Source: Microplitis mediator (lineage: Eukaryota; Arthropoda; Insecta; Hymenoptera; Braconidae). Taken from it: a DNA stretch of 64,000 nucleotides. The notes beneath the pieces are model-generated. The model had not been told where the DNA came from. It was given only the letters and a program-made list of their open reading frames with translations, and ran no database searches. The position numbers and the translations under genes were made by a program. Below, one piece after another: positions 29,801 through 42,296 of the stretch (within the stretch, counting starts at the first letter, position 1; the number at the start of each line of letters is the position of its first letter). Location of the stretch: the NCBI RefSeq assembly GCF_029852145.1, contig NC_079974.1, positions 9,222,348-9,286,347 on the forward strand, in the 5' to 3' direction.

Positions 29801-32162
29801 ATTTCATATTCTTGTTAGGCATTATATGATTACTTTTCAAATTTTTTCTTTCCATTCGTGTAGAAATTTTTTATAAACAAATGGATTAATAAAGTATTTT
29901 TGAAAAATTTTTTTTTTCACTATATTGTTACCGTAAAGAAATGATGATTTAAAAAAAATTTTTCTTAAAAACAATATATTATTGTTTATAATCGTTTTTT
30001 TCGTATTTTGATTATTTGAACAAATAATGAAGGAATCGTTTTTTTTTAAATCATAATTTGTATTTATAAATATAATGGCAAAAAAAAAAAATTTTTTGTC
30101 AACAATTAATTCATTTACTTGTTGAACAATTTGTTATAAACAATTTTGTTTTTTATTTTAATTTTTTTCTAGAACATAAAAAATTACCAAAACAGCAACC
30201 TGCAACAACATGGCATAAAAAATTTTTTTCTATTTTTTAAAAAACATCAGGATTTTAGAGTACGACAAAATCGAAGCACTGACTCAATTTGTCAACAAAC
30301 AAATTGCTGTAACTTTGCAACTATTGCAGATACAGTTTTCGACCTTTAAGTCGTTTTTATACAGTATGAGTTAAGCTTTCTTAAAAATTTTGAACCTAAC
30401 GTTTATCTGTTATAGTTCTCTGACAACACGCATTTATTAATAAAAATTATAAATGCGTTTTTAAAAAAAAAAAATTATTTTTTAATTTTTATTTCCTTAC
30501 GCTAACAATATGGTGAAAAAAATTTTTCAAAAATATTTAATTAATTCATTTGTTTATAAAAAGATTATAAAGTTTATAAAATGGCATGAAAAAATTTGAA
30601 AAGTAATCATCTAATGCCTAACAAGAATATGAAATCTGTTGTAGCTTAAAATAAAAAAAAAACACTTGAGAATACAAAATAATAATGCTCACTGTACGTT
30701 TCATTTGAGTTTTTTTCAAATTTGTTAAGTAATTTCTTTATAAAAATAACAAACTTTTTTAAAAAAGTTCTTTACAGAACAAGGTATTTTTCCGATTCAG
30801 AAAATTTACAACCTTTTGATACCTACATTGTAGAAACGTTGTTTTTTTAAGTTTTGATGACATTGTTTATAACAAAATGAGAAATGAGAATTGATGAAAA
30901 ATAGAATTTCAGTCGTTAGAGACGAAAAAAAAAAAAAAAAAAAAGATCACAATCTGTCCGTGGGGATACGCACGGACTTAATCCTTTAGAGAAAGACACT
31001 ACGTCTTTTGACCACTTTCTCTTTCTAGCAATTCCCGAAGATATCCGAAGTCGAATTTTTTCTAAGTTCCACGGGGAATAAAAAAAAAAAAATTGTAAAA
31101 TCATCGATTTGCTGCCGAGTTACACTCTTTTGTTTATCCGGGCGCGGACAAAAGAACGCGCTTTTTCGGCTTTCGCGCTTTAATAATTTTTATCACAGCA
31201 ACTATTTGTCGTAGAGACTTCGTTCAGAATTCATTTTGTTCGTTATTAAATCTTAAAAACAATGATACTTGTTTGTCTCGATAACTTCTCAATAGTTTAT
31301 GAAATATTTCATTTTACATCTAATTTTTGTTAAAAAAAAAAATGATCACCCTCCAAATTTATGTCAACTTTTTTCCTTATATTTTTTCTAGTATTTTAAA
31401 AAAAAAAAATGTTTTAAAATTGATCTTTATCCACAGAAAAAATGATCCTTGATCATTTTCTTGTGCGCATCGACTGGAAAATACTTGTGCTGAGGTATAA
31501 TAAGATTTTACTAAAATTTTATAAAATTTTATACAATAATTTTCTTACGGGCCGTTTCAACTAGTTTGTATTTTTAACTTTACAAATAGCTTAAATTACC
31601 TCTCCCCCCCCCCCCCCATCTTAAGCGTCTCCTCCCAATGCCCCTTTCTCAATAATATTCAGAAGCTTCATAAGCATATTTTATTGAATGGTCATTTTTT
31701 GAATAACACTATTCATGCCAATATTATTATTAGCACCATCTAGCGGAACACTGGCTCGTGCAGTTGAATGATTCAAACGCCGTGAACTAAACGTTTTACT
31801 CACGAGGTTTTGTTCAGAAGTTTAATTCAAAGGTTGTTTTGAGTTATTCCTAATATAAGTATTTCGTTCAGTTCAAGTGATGATGTGGTGGGGATAAAAT
31901 TCACACCTTTCCACTCACGTCTTTTCGTTGACCCGATTGAACACGAAGATTTTTACTCATCGGCTTAAAACAACAGACTGAATTTTTTTAAGATCGGAAC
32001 GAAAAGATAGTGTCCTAAGCCGATTGGGTATAGTATCGTCATACGGTCGGTCTTCACAAAAGGTTTTCTTCAACTGTCTAAGTTTTGGTCAGTGAACTAA
32101 ATGTATTTTGTTCATGAATTTTACTTGATTGAATCACAGCCGTGATTCAATCAGCACCCCTG
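26886..32162. mobile_element. non-autonomous hAT-type foldback element (5.28 kb)
   Basis: Ends CAGGGGTGCTGA and TCAGCACCCCTG are exact inverted repeats flanked by the 8-bp duplication ATTGCAAT, both diagnostic for hAT. The interior folds on itself over most of its length. Matching blocks include 27290-27320 with 31715-31750, 27700-27985 with 31080-31355, 28380-28680 with 30780-31075, and 29790-29850 with 30590-30650. The left arm has about 400 bp (27985-28380) and about 1 kb (28690-29790) not matched on the right. A 16-base C run lies near 31604-31618. No transposase is visible; small frames such as 28382-28636 recur inverted and are repeat-derived. Confidence 0.9.
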
Positions 32163-32170
32163 ATTGCAAT
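32163..32170. repeat. hAT target-site duplication, right
   Basis: ATTGCAAT, identical to 26878-26885. Confidence 0.9.
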
Positions 32171-32598
32171 GAAAGAAAAAGTAAGAATCAATAAATATTA
32201 ATTTATGAATTCGACTCCAATGCTTTATGCGTATGTTGCTAATTGCATTGGAAGTCATGAAAAATATATATATAAAGAATAATTATAAAAAAATATTGAT
32301 TCAATTATGACCAATGAAATAATTGGTATAATTAAATAATTATTGGAAGGGATGTTACTACCTGGTAACAGCTCTTCTGGAAATCGAAAAAGATTTCAGT
32401 TTCCTAAGTGAGCTCATTCGTCATTGACGAAATTTTAATTATTTAAAGGCAAAGTCCTTAATTTTATTAAATCATTAATAATGGTGATTTAATTGTTTGT
32501 AAACTGAATTATTAAAATATAATTCAGAAGTTTTTATAAAATAATTGTTGAATTATTCAAAAGTGGTAATTCATTTAATTAATAAATAATTTTGATAA
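32171..32598. other. AT-rich spacer
   Basis: No gene seen. It includes the TGTTAC/GTAACA dyad near 32352-32369 shared with 24345-24362. Confidence 0.5.
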
Positions 32599-32602
32599 AC
32601 AT

Positions 32603-35125
32603 TGTAACGATCGTTACAAATGGATCGCGATTTAACCGTACTTTAATTTATCAATTCTTCTAAATTTTTTTTATTTTTTATTAAAATAAGAATTTGACTG
32701 CGTAATTCAAAGCACACCCAATAATATGTATAAAAATGCGTGTACGTATATGTGAGGGTTTATTCATATGTATATTCTTTCACACCTATATATTCATCTA
32801 GCTCTTTTTGGGTTTGTTCTGAATTCTCACCGAAAGAGTGTGTGAATACGAATGGTCAAGTCAGAAGAGTGAGAGAGAAAGGAAAATAAGAGTAACCAAG
32901 TAAGAAAACTTTGTATATCTCTCTCCCGCTATGCACAGCTGCACCGCTACGGCTGGTCCCTTACGAAGAGCTCACTGTCTCAATGTTTTCCACATGTCCA
33001 ACGCGAGTCCCTCAAATCATCATAAATGTCACATAAATTCATTAAGATATTTCCGTGATCTAGTTTGAATTAAATTTTAATGTCTAAATCAAGTTAGCTT
33101 AAAAATTCTCCCTTAGATCTAAATTTTATTACCCAAGCACTTAATTTAACATCATCTAACGCCGATGAATATTACAGTTCCCACGAATTCTATGTTGATT
33201 TTATTTACCCGAAAAGTAGAGTAAAGAGCTCCTGTCATTTAAATCAAAATTTTATTTCTTTCTGTCTCGCTGCTAATGGAATTAAAGAGTGCATATCCAC
33301 CCGCTAATGAAACTAACGGTTTCCCATGGATTCCGGTAGCCGATAATTTTTGATGAAATAATTTTCAGAGGTCCAAAAATTAAAATAAATGTCACTTAAA
33401 TTTACGATCTCCTGTTATTTTCTATCATCTCCATACGGAGATCAGTGGTAAATTTTAAAATGTTTTCTTAAAAATTAAATTATCGCTTTTAAAAATATGT
33501 ACCACTAATGGATTTAAGTAATTAATATTTGGTCGTAAATGAATTAACCGTCTGTATCTCTGAGTCCCTTACAAATAGTAAATTTTCTAAGATGACAGGT
33601 TTCCGAGAATGAAAGTAAATGTCACTCAAATTTATGATCTAATCCTTTACTCTCACGCTCTCAATATTTTTAGCCCCACTTTTCTCCCAAAATTTTCGTA
33701 TATAAACCCCGGAAAAATAATTAAAATCAGTCATTACTTCTACTACCGAAACCCTTGTCGGATCTATCTAAATCCGAGAGTAAGGCTCACTGAGTCGACT
33801 TCAAAATTCGTTCTCGTGACGCTCCACGCCTAGGCAATCGGGGGTCCTAGATCGATAATCGCAATTCGATTCTTTTATTTTTTTTAAAATTCAACATCTA
33901 AAAGTCATTACTTCTACTACCGAAACCCTTGTCGGATCTATCCGCGAGCAAGATTCCAAAATTCGTTCTCGTGACGGTCCACAGCCTAGGCAACCGGACT
34001 CCTAGATCGATAACCGGAATTCAATTTTCTTTACTTTTGTAATTTAAACCTTTGTCGGATCCATCTGCGAGTAAGACTCACTGAATCGACTTCAAAATTC
34101 GCTCTCGTGACGGTCCACAGCCTAGGCAACCGGACTCCTAGATCGATAAACGCAACTCGATTCTTTTACTAAAAATTATAAATTACGCGACTTAAATTTT
34201 ATTTTTAAAACCTTTCCTCGTGACGGTCCTTCGCCTAGGCATCTGGACTCCTAGGTTGGATACCTAAAGTAAAATCATTTGAGTTCGCATCAAAATTAAT
34301 TAAACCCCTTCACGTGACGTCCAAATCGGAGTCCTTGTTCAGGAATAGTTAATTCCGCTAATAAAAACCTAAAAATCATAGCAAATTCACTCGAAGGCAA
34401 AGCCGGCCTTTCGGTTCAGCGTGCAGTGCGTTCGTTTGAATAGATTCAACCTGTGAATCTCAATAAAACTGTCATAAACATTGTAAATTCCTGTGTGCAC
34501 AAATTCAAATTGGTGAATTTGGAGTGAGTGTGTGTGCAAGTATATCAACCCTTCTGGGTAAGTCTAAAATTATAATATTTACATGTAAGATTCAACTTGT
34601 CAATATACAACACATGTTTTTCTTTTAATACATTCGTCTTTTTATTTACTGTCTTTTTTCTCCAGCATTCAAGTGCTAGTAAATTAAGTCATAGTAACCC
34701 TAAGTAAGACGGAGAAAGAACACGGTCTTCTCGAGGGCCCATATTCACCGACCCAATATCCCTCTCGCTCAAAAATCCCGGACCTACCCTAACGCCACGC
34801 AGGTCATTGAACGGGACGGTCTATAGTACATCCGCTCGGTACGAATAGACAAATAAGTTATAAACCATACGAAATTATAACATTCTTATATCAGCCACGT
34901 GAGCCGAATTCCTTGGTTGGATGACAGAATAAAAATAATTTCATATTATAACTTATAATTTAATAATCGGTGCCCAATCACTCATATGTTCTCACACTAG
35001 CCACGTGACGGTTCAATCGAACTCCTTGGTTGAGTTATAGAACGAGATAATTCGGTATTCCGATATTAAATAATAAATCAAAATAACCCTTTCACCCGTC
35101 GCCTTCACTCACTCCGATCGTGACA
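32603..35125 (+). mobile_element. solo LTR (2.5 kb) with 4-bp target duplication
   Basis: Starts TGTAACGATCG and ends CGATCGTGACA, inverted with one mismatch. It is flanked by ACAT at 32599-32602 and 35126-35129. The first 16 bases form a perfect palindrome, TGTAACGATCGTTACA. AATAAA occurs near 34462 and a CTGGGTAAGT donor-like site near 34553-34562. No gag or pol is present, so this is a solo LTR left by recombination. The orientation is inferred from the AATAAA and donor order. The length is unusual but not unknown for gypsy LTRs. Confidence 0.75.
33805..34345. repeat. direct repeats within the solo LTR
   Basis: At least four copies of a CTCGTGACGGTCCACAGCCT block continuing into GGCAACCGGACTCCTAGATC, near 33812, 33965, 34105 and 34217, with weaker relatives near 34313, 34898 and 34998. 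Each unit contains GGTCC...GGAC arms, like the dyads at 711-935. Confidence 0.75.
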
Positions 35126-35129
35126 ACAT

Positions 35130-35840
35130 TCCATCGATTATCAAATCTAATTTGAATTATTTAAATATAATTCATTTAATAAATAAAATTCAATATTGAT
35201 AAAATTACATCAATTATCAAGGGTTGAGAAGGAAGAATAATAAATAATAATCAAATAAATAATTGTTGATAATAATAATAATCATCAAATAAACCAAGGT
35301 AACAATTTAATTAAATAAATAATTAATAATAAATTTAAATAATATATTGATTGTTTAAATAAATTAAATAACAATTGAAATCGAGAGCTAAATCATTTTA
35401 TAAAGCGTTAAAAATTGTTAACCGCATTTAATTGTCTAAATCAAATTTAATTTTGTTTTGTGATAATTTTTAAATAATTGTTTTGATTTAAATAAATTTG
35501 GAAGTTATTTTAATTTTGCTTTTATTATTTTACTAAATTAATCAAATTTTATTTTACTTAATTTTTAATAATTTTAATTATCTCTTAGACAACGAACCGT
35601 AAGTAAATTTATTTTTTAATTTTATTTTTAATAAACAGTCATCCTTATAGCTCCGTCCCAGTTATTTCGCTCGGCAAAGGCTAAACAGGAGCACTACTCT
35701 TAATATGTGTTATTTTGACGTAACATTATTATTATATTATTTCAGAATGAATAAGCATTATGAGTCGTGCACTTTTGGATTTTCAAAATTTTTTTTCATT
35801 TTAAATATAGTGAATTTTTCAATATTTTAAAATTTTCAAT
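35130..35840. other. AT-rich intergenic DNA
   Basis: Low-complexity AATAAT/AAATAA sequence without a recognisable gene. Confidence 0.5.
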
Positions 35841-35844
35841 ATAG

Positions 35845-36062
35845 TGAAACCTAAACTTACAATTAACCTTCTCAATAAGACAATTTATAGATAAATTGAG
35901 AAAAATATAGATAGCCTGAACTGAGAATCGAACCAAGACCATGTCGGTATCGTGCCGAGTACTCTACCAGTTGAGCTATCCGGTACTATACTATAATCCG
36001 TTCAATTTAATCTATAACTTATTGAACCACACCGTCCATCGTACGGTAATACACCAATTTTT
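35845..36062 (-). mobile_element. tRNA-derived SINE-like copy
   Basis: Read on the minus strand, 35911-35986 has a tRNA-like body: CCGGATAGCTCAACTGG carrying an A box, an arm TCGG-7 nt-CCGA, and GGTTCGATTC as B box. The T-stem pairing is imperfect, so this is a SINE head or pseudogene and not a working tRNA. A non-tRNA tail (ACAATTAACCTTCTCAATAA region) lies on its other side. Confidence 0.65.
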
Positions 36063-36069
36063 AAATATA

Positions 36070-36167
36070 GTTAAACCTAAAACTTACAATTAATCTTCTC
36101 AATAAGACAATTTATAGATAAATTGAGAAAAATATAGATAGCCCGAACTGGGAATCGGACACAGACC
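36070..36167 (-). mobile_element. second, truncated SINE copy
   Basis: Repeats the tail and the first part of the tRNA-like body of the preceding copy (CTTACAATTAATCTTCTC through AGCCCGAACTGGGAATCGGA) and then breaks off. The two copies are in direct orientation. Confidence 0.65.
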
Positions 36168-36600
36168 AATAAACTCAAAAAGTTTCAATAAAATGTTAGG
36201 CTCAACTGGTGGGGATAACTTATTAAGTGATAATTGATCAGCTATCGAGCGGGATGAAAAATGATTAAATTATTAAAATGACTATTAAAAAATAGGGACT
36301 GGTGATAGAAGGGTGAAAATTCAGGGTTGTATGTTTTTTTAATGCCACATTATAAATAAATAAGAAATAAAAATTTTGTCCTAAAAATAAAAAAATATAT
36401 GTAGGGGTAGGTCACTCTTATCATTTAAGGGTACGAAAAATAGATGTTGGCCGATTCTTAGACCTACTGAATATGCATATAAAATTTTATGAAAATCGGT
36501 CAAGTCGTTTCGGAGGAGTATGGTACCAAACATCGCGACACGAGAATTTCATATATTAGATATACGTTTTTTGTTTCCATATTTTAAAATTTTTTTTTGT
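36168..36600. other. repeat-like 3'-tail sequence
   Basis: The stretch ATGAAAATCGGTCAAGTCG continuing into TTTCGGAGGAGTATGG near 36490-36525 is of a kind I remember from 3' parts of insect non-LTR elements. No reading frame is present, and assignment to a family would be a guess. Confidence 0.3.
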
Positions 36601-36641
36601 TCCTCACGACTTATGTCGTGACTTATATAATTCTTCAAACA

Positions 36642-37118
36642 TGGGATGAGAATGACACAAGTGATGAGCTTATTGATATCATCTGGAATTAATTAGAGGC
36701 ATATACGATTGAGGACCAAAATTTTTATTCTGGACCGATTATAACTGTTGCTGGAGCAGCAGCCATATTGAATGTTTTGAACCACCGACTTTGTTGGTGG
36801 TTTGCGATACCTGGTAATCTAGCACCATCTGAAGAGAATTATAGATTCAGTCCGAATTTCGTAAACATAGGTCAATGAGCTAATCGTAACATTATAATGT
36901 ATGATGATGATCACGTTAATGATGGTGATGCTGACACAGTAATCATCGATGATGATTATTATCATCTTAGAGGACAGATTCATTAAATAAATCAGAGAAA
37001 AGAAGGAAAAACCAAGTCTAAAATATCGTTTGATAACTTAGAAATGATGATCATTAGTGACGATGAGAAAATGATTATAAGTGATGATGATGATGAAACT
37101 ACACATGAGGAACTGTAA
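36642..37118 (+). pseudogene. decayed acidic reading frame, family unknown
   Basis: One frame gives 158 codons of plausible protein interrupted by only three stops (TAA 36690, TGA 36876, TAA 36984) before the final TAA at 37116. The middle has GPIITVAGAAAILNVLNHRL and PGNLAPSEENYRFSPNF, and the C-terminal third is Asp-rich (ISDDEKMIISDDDDETTHEEL). Composition and continuity differ from the AT-rich flanks. It could be a remnant exon of a host or viral gene. I do not recognise it. Confidence 0.45.
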
Positions 37119-37386
37119 TCATTATCATCACTAATAACACTGACTGATTTTTGTTTTTTTTTCTAAACATATTTTATTATGAGTTTTTTTTATTGCAACT
37201 TTATTTAATTAGAATTGATTATTTAATTAGTGAGTTTGAAGTCAATCAGTTTTTCTGTAAGCTTACATGTTCTAAATTATTTATTCGGAACAAGTTTAAA
37301 AAATTTATTGATCTTTATTTTTTCTTATTATGACTTTTATGTATTTATTATTTTTTGTTCTAAACATATTTTATTATGATTTTTGT
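37119..37386. other. AT-rich spacer
   Basis: T-rich DNA with no credible gene. A TTTTTGTTCTAAACATATTTTATTATGA segment is partly duplicated at 37150 and 37350. Confidence 0.4.
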
Positions 37387-38162
37387 AACTTCCCGCTAAG
37401 AAAATTAAAAATTTTCAAAAATTCGGGAAGTTATTGGTTTCAGTCCGATTTGCGAAAATCGAATTTCTATCAGATTTTGACGTTTTGAGGTTCTAGAAAG
37501 CTATCCTGACTAATTTTACGATGATGTCCGAGTGTATGTATGTGTGTACGTACGTACGTACGTACGTATGTATGTATGTAAATATTCATAACTCTTGAAC
37601 GGATGAACCGATTTTGATCGTTGAGGTGTCATTCGACGCGGCTTGTTAATGTCTTGAAGCCGTAAAAATTTAAACTTAATCAGTAGGGTGCGTTCAGAGA
37701 TATTTCAAAAATAAAATTTTTTCGAAAATGTTTTATTTGGATAACTTTTAATTTGCTCGATGGATTTATTCCAAAATTTAATCAGCTCTAAAACTCTATA
37801 AGCCGCGTCGAATGCCACCTCAACCATCAAAATCGGTTCATTCGTTCAAGAGAGACCGTTGACGAAAGAATTCAAAAAAAAATTTTTTTTTGGTTTTTTC
37901 GAAATTTCTCAAAAACGACTCGATAAATCGATTTCAAAATTTGATCAGTTTTAGAACTTGATAAAACACGTCGATTGCCGCCTTAACCATCAAAATCGGT
38001 TAATTCGTTCACGAGATATCGTGGAAGAAAGAAATGCTAAAAAATGGTTTTTTTACAAAACAATGGTATACAAAAGTATTTGCGAGCTCGAAGAGCTCGA
38101 AAATGTATTCACAATAATGTTTTCGAGCTCGTTGAGCTCGAAAACAGCGGGAAGTTTTGGGG
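37387..38162. repeat. dispersed TIR-type repeat, copy 3
   Basis: Starts AACTTCCCGCTAAG and ends AGCGGGAAGTT, followed by the GGGGCTGGCC tail. It has a (TACG)n microsatellite near 37540-37580 and GAGCTC dyads near 38085-38145. Same family as 2683-4226. Confidence 0.7.
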
Positions 38163-39043
38163 CTGGCCTGCAGGGTCAACTGACAGACCGATTTTTTTTT
38201 AGTTTTTTAGTGATTTCTCAGAAACGACTTGAACGATCGACTTCAAAATCTAATCAGCTCTAGAACTTTATAAGCCGCGTCGAATGCGAGCTCAACCATC
38301 GCAATCGGTTAATTTGTTCGAGAGATATCGTTGGAGAAAAATTGTTAAAAACGGTTTTTTTCGATTATCTTTGAAGTGACTCATCCGACCAATTTCAAAA
38401 TTTAATCAGCTCTAGAATTCAAGCAAACGCGCCGAGTACCACCTCAAACGTCAAAATCGGTTGATTAGTTCAAAAGATATCGGCGCTGAAAAGTTAATAA
38501 AAATAATATTTTATGTTATTTTTTCTGGATAAAACAAAATATTATGTGCTAAAATGTGTCTGAAATCATACCAACTCTTTCTCTTTGTAGTCTCTTTTGA
38601 TATCAGATAATGTCATACAACTTGTTCCTTGGTTTTACACATATTGTCAGCAAAAAATTGAAAAAACCCAGTCGCTAATGTTTTTCTCGGATATTCCATA
38701 TATTATTGCTCTGACCTATGTCAAAACTCATTCAAATCTAGATTTCGATCACTGACATTGATTTCTGCCTTAATAAATTTATTTCAGAGAACATAATCGA
38801 TAATAAAAATTTAAAAGCCACTTCTTCATTAATAATTGTCGATTCTTAACTTTTCGAACTCTAGCATAAAACGTAACTTGTTAGAGCTTGAAAAGCTCAT
38901 AAAAAAATGATTCCATGTAATAGCATTTTCGAGCTCGAAGCGCTCGAAAATATATTCACAGTGATGTTTTCAAGCTCCTTGAGCTCGAAAACAGCGGGAA
39001 GTTTTGGGGCTGGCCCGCGGAGCCAACCGACGCCCAGATTTTT
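38163..39043. repeat. diverged sub-repeats between copies
   Basis: Contains further CAACCATC..AATCGGTTAATT-type sub-repeats (38210-38480), then non-repeat DNA, then another AGCGGGAAGTT end at about 38993-39003. This suggests an older, partly eroded copy. Confidence 0.5.
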
Positions 39044-39845
39044 AACTTCCCGCTAAGAAAATTGTAAATTTTCAAAAATTCGGGAAGTTATTGGTTTCGG
39101 TCCGATTTACGAAAATCGAATTTCCATCAGATGTCGACGTTTCGAGGTCCTAGGAAGCTATCCTGACTAATTTCACGATGATGTCCGAGTGTATGTATGT
39201 GTGTACGTACGTACGTACGTACGTTCGTACGTACGTACGTACGTACGTACGTATGTATGTATGTAAATATTCATAACTCTTGAACGGATGAACCGATTTT
39301 GATCGTTGAGGTGTCATTCGACGCGGCTTGTTAATGTCTTGAGGCCGTAAAAATTTGAACTTAATCGGTAGGGTGCGTTCAGAGATATTTCAAAAATAAA
39401 ATTTTTTCAAAAATGTTTTATTTGGATAACTTTTAATTTGCTCGATGGATTTATTCCAAAATCTAATCAGCTCTAAAACTCTATAAGCCGCGTCGAATGC
39501 CACCTCAACCATCAAAATCGGTTCATTCGTTCAAGAGAAACCGTTGACGAAAGAGTTCAAAAAAAAATTTTTTTTTGGTTTTTTCGAAAGTTCTCAAAAA
39601 CGACTTGATAAATCGATTTCAAAATTTGATCAGCTTTAGAACTTGATAAAACACGTCGATTGCCGCCTCAACCATCAAAATCGGTTAATTCGTTCGCAAG
39701 ATATCGTGGGAGAAAGAAATGCTAAAAAATGGTTTTTTACAAAACAATGGCATACAAAAGTATTTTCGAGCTCGAAGAGCTCGAAAATGTATTCACAATA
39801 ATGTTTTCGAGCTCAACGAGCTTGAAAACAGCGGGAAGTTTTGGG
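39044..39845. repeat. dispersed TIR-type repeat, copy 4
   Basis: Same termini and order as copy 3, with an expanded (ACGT)n microsatellite at about 39205-39255. A partial fifth terminus (AGCGGGAAGTT) lies near 40138-40150 after another set of sub-repeats. Confidence 0.7.
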
Positions 39846-41199
39846 GCTGGCCCACAGGGTCATCTGACAGACCGATTTTTTTTTTTGTATTTTTGAAATT
39901 TCTCAAAAACGACTGGATAAATCAATTTCAACATTTTATTAGCTTTAGAACGTGATAAAACACGCCATTTGCCGCCTCAACTATCAGAATCGGTTAATTC
40001 GTTCGCGAGATATCGTAGGAGAAAGAAATGCTAAAAAATGGTTTTTTACAAAACAATGGCATACAGAAGTATTTGCGAGCTCGAAGAGCTCGAAAATGTA
40101 TTCACAATAATGTTTTCGAGCTCATTGAGCTCGAAAACAGCGGGAAGTTTTGGGGCTGGCCCGCAGGGTTAACCGATAGATCGATTTTTTTTTGTAACTT
40201 TAATTGATTAGAATTAATTATTTAATTAGTGAGTTTTGAGTCAATCAGTTTTTTTATAAGCTTAAATCTCTTAAGTTGTTTGTTTGGAATAAATTCAGAA
40301 AATTTATTGATCTCCATTATTTCTTATTATGTTTTTTATTTATTGATTATTTTTTTTCTTTAATCAGAAATCATTATTAAATTATTGAGTTAGTTTTAAG
40401 TCAATCAGTTTTTCTTTTCTGTTTAAATGGCTACTTATAAGAATAAGAGTAATTAATCTCAAAGTTTTGTAACGTTTTTTTTTGTTTTCTTTTTTTTTCG
40501 CTTATAATAACTTTTATTTTTTTTAAGAATTAAATGTTAAATTTATCATTGTGCTTCAACATGTCTGTTTCTCAGCATACTCTTTCATATTTTCAACATA
40601 TTAAGAGCGTCACTGCTGGTCGCTCCGCCGCTGCCCTTTTCTCCAAGCGCGCTGCCGCTCTATCTCTTTCACCCCCCGATGCTCTGAGCGTCGCTGCTGC
40701 TGCTTGCTTACATACCTGCGCTTGCGCAAACTAACGTTTGAATTTCCCGCGATCATTATTACTTTCCTACCATATACTTTCATTGGAAATGCGCTTTGAT
40801 CCATCGAACGGTAACACTCATGCGTAAACATCTGGTTAAATTTCCAGCATGTTTTTGATGATTTTCATTTTTTTTGTTATTTCATCTTATTTTTCTTTTA
40901 TCTAGCTGTAAAGTGAGCGAATGCGCAAAAAGGATCTGGTTTAGGTGTGATGGAATTTTAACAATCAAAAATTACACAGATTTTATCAATAAATAATTAG
41001 GTTATTTATTCACACTTTATACAGTTAAATGTAGTGAGAATTAACATTAGATAGCGAATGCGACAAGTAAAGTGGTTAAAAACGCGTGGTGGTTAGTAAG
41101 ACTGCACGATGTAGATTGGATATTGAGACGGCGTCTTCTTCCTTCGTGGCTGCTCGGTGGTGACGTGGCAGTATGGCTGCAGTAACCAATTTTCCCATT
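39846..41199. other. repeat tail and unassigned DNA
   Basis: 39846-40190 repeats the 3' half of the family above, including a second AGCGGGAAGTT end. 40200-40540 is AT-rich. 40600-40740 is unusually GC-rich for the window, with CGCTGCCG/GCTGCTGCTG words. 40900-41199 may be flank or LTR of the BEL/Pao remnant. No gene is seen. Confidence 0.4.
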
Positions 41200-41489
41200 G
41201 GCTTAAAAGTGCGCCAACAGGAAATAGTTAGCTACCAATTTCTCTGATTGGCCGGCTGGTAGCGGGTTCTCATGCCGCCGTGGCACGGTCATGAGCAAGA
41301 AATTGTATGTGTCGGGCCCAAATAGCGAGTGACCTGGCACTATACTGACACTCAAGTCAGTAGCGAGTTCGGTTACTCCCAATCGTAGCGGATATGCACG
41401 AAGCTTTTCAAATTGCCTAAGCTCGTGACTGAACATTCTCCCCAGCGCTGGCGACGGTGTCGACAGGATTGTCGTCTGGAGAGTGAACT

Positions 41490-42060
41490 GATAGCACACA
41501 CAGTTCAGAAGTAAGCGGCTAAATCTGCAGGATCTTTGAATAGCGGAGCGATCGGTCTTTAATTTAACACAGCCTCAATCTGTGTTAACTGTAGCGAGTT
41601 GATCGTAAGTCAATAGCGATTCACCAATAGTTCGTATAAGATGGAACTTGATTGACTTTACGGCTGCTTCCCATTTGTCACCGAAATATGGAGCGCTTAG
41701 CGGGTTGAACTTGCAGTCTGTGCCATCTGTAGCGAGTAAATACTGAAGTTCCTTTAGCTGTCTCGATCCTGCTGCGAATTCTTTTCTTAGCGTGGCGTCT
41801 GCTCCTATAAAATTTGTACCACAGTCCGAGTAAAGAGTACTGCTGGCGCCTCTCCAACTAGTAAATCTTCTATATGCTGCGGCGGAAGCGTCAGTAGAAT
41901 AATTGATGATAATTTCAATATGTATAGCGGACGCAGCGAAGAATGTGAGACCTGACTGGAACTTGCCCACCTTCTATCCAGACAGATCTCCGTAAATCAG
42001 CGAGAGTCAATTGAGTTCCCCCATGAGATGTTCTTGGCAGTACAACGGAGTACTCGGAGT
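41490..42060 (-). pseudogene. BEL/Pao-type integrase remnant
   Basis: The minus-strand frame 41970-41575 reads IHIEIIINYSTDASAAAYRR, YSDCGTNFIGAD and GDKWEAAVKSIKFHLIRT, which are the integrase blocks of BEL/Pao retrotransposons, including the second Asp and the Glu of DDE. The neighbouring frame continues with IEAVLN and RPIAPLFKDPADLAAY around 41500-41580 but with stops. Upstream (41970-42060) the expected integrase start is broken. It is a short decayed fragment; no RT, gag or LTR is identified. Confidence 0.8.
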
Positions 42061-42296
42061 CGGCGGTCGCTTGAAGAATTCGCTACTGAATGATGAACGA
42101 AAGAATCCAGTAATACTGCAGTAGAGGAGGGCATAACTGGCGAGACAGGACTTACTCCCTCCCTGCGGCCTCTGGCGCCGGTCCTAGGGGGTTTTCCCGA
42201 GGGGGAAAGGTGAGGGGGGAAGGGGCATCGTGACGTCAGAGGGAATTCCCTTTGTCGGCGCGAGAGCCCAAATGACTTGTCAAAAGATTTGACGTG

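Noticed and set aside
24345..32369. TGTTAC...GTAACA dyads at 24345 and 32352 as ends of one large element
   Set aside because: The two dyads are in direct orientation, the flanks do not match, and no target duplication is seen. They are probably fragments of a shared repeat.
35911..35986. Functional tRNA gene on the minus strand
   Set aside because: Arms are imperfect, and a truncated second copy with the same non-tRNA flank lies next to it, so it is SINE-derived.
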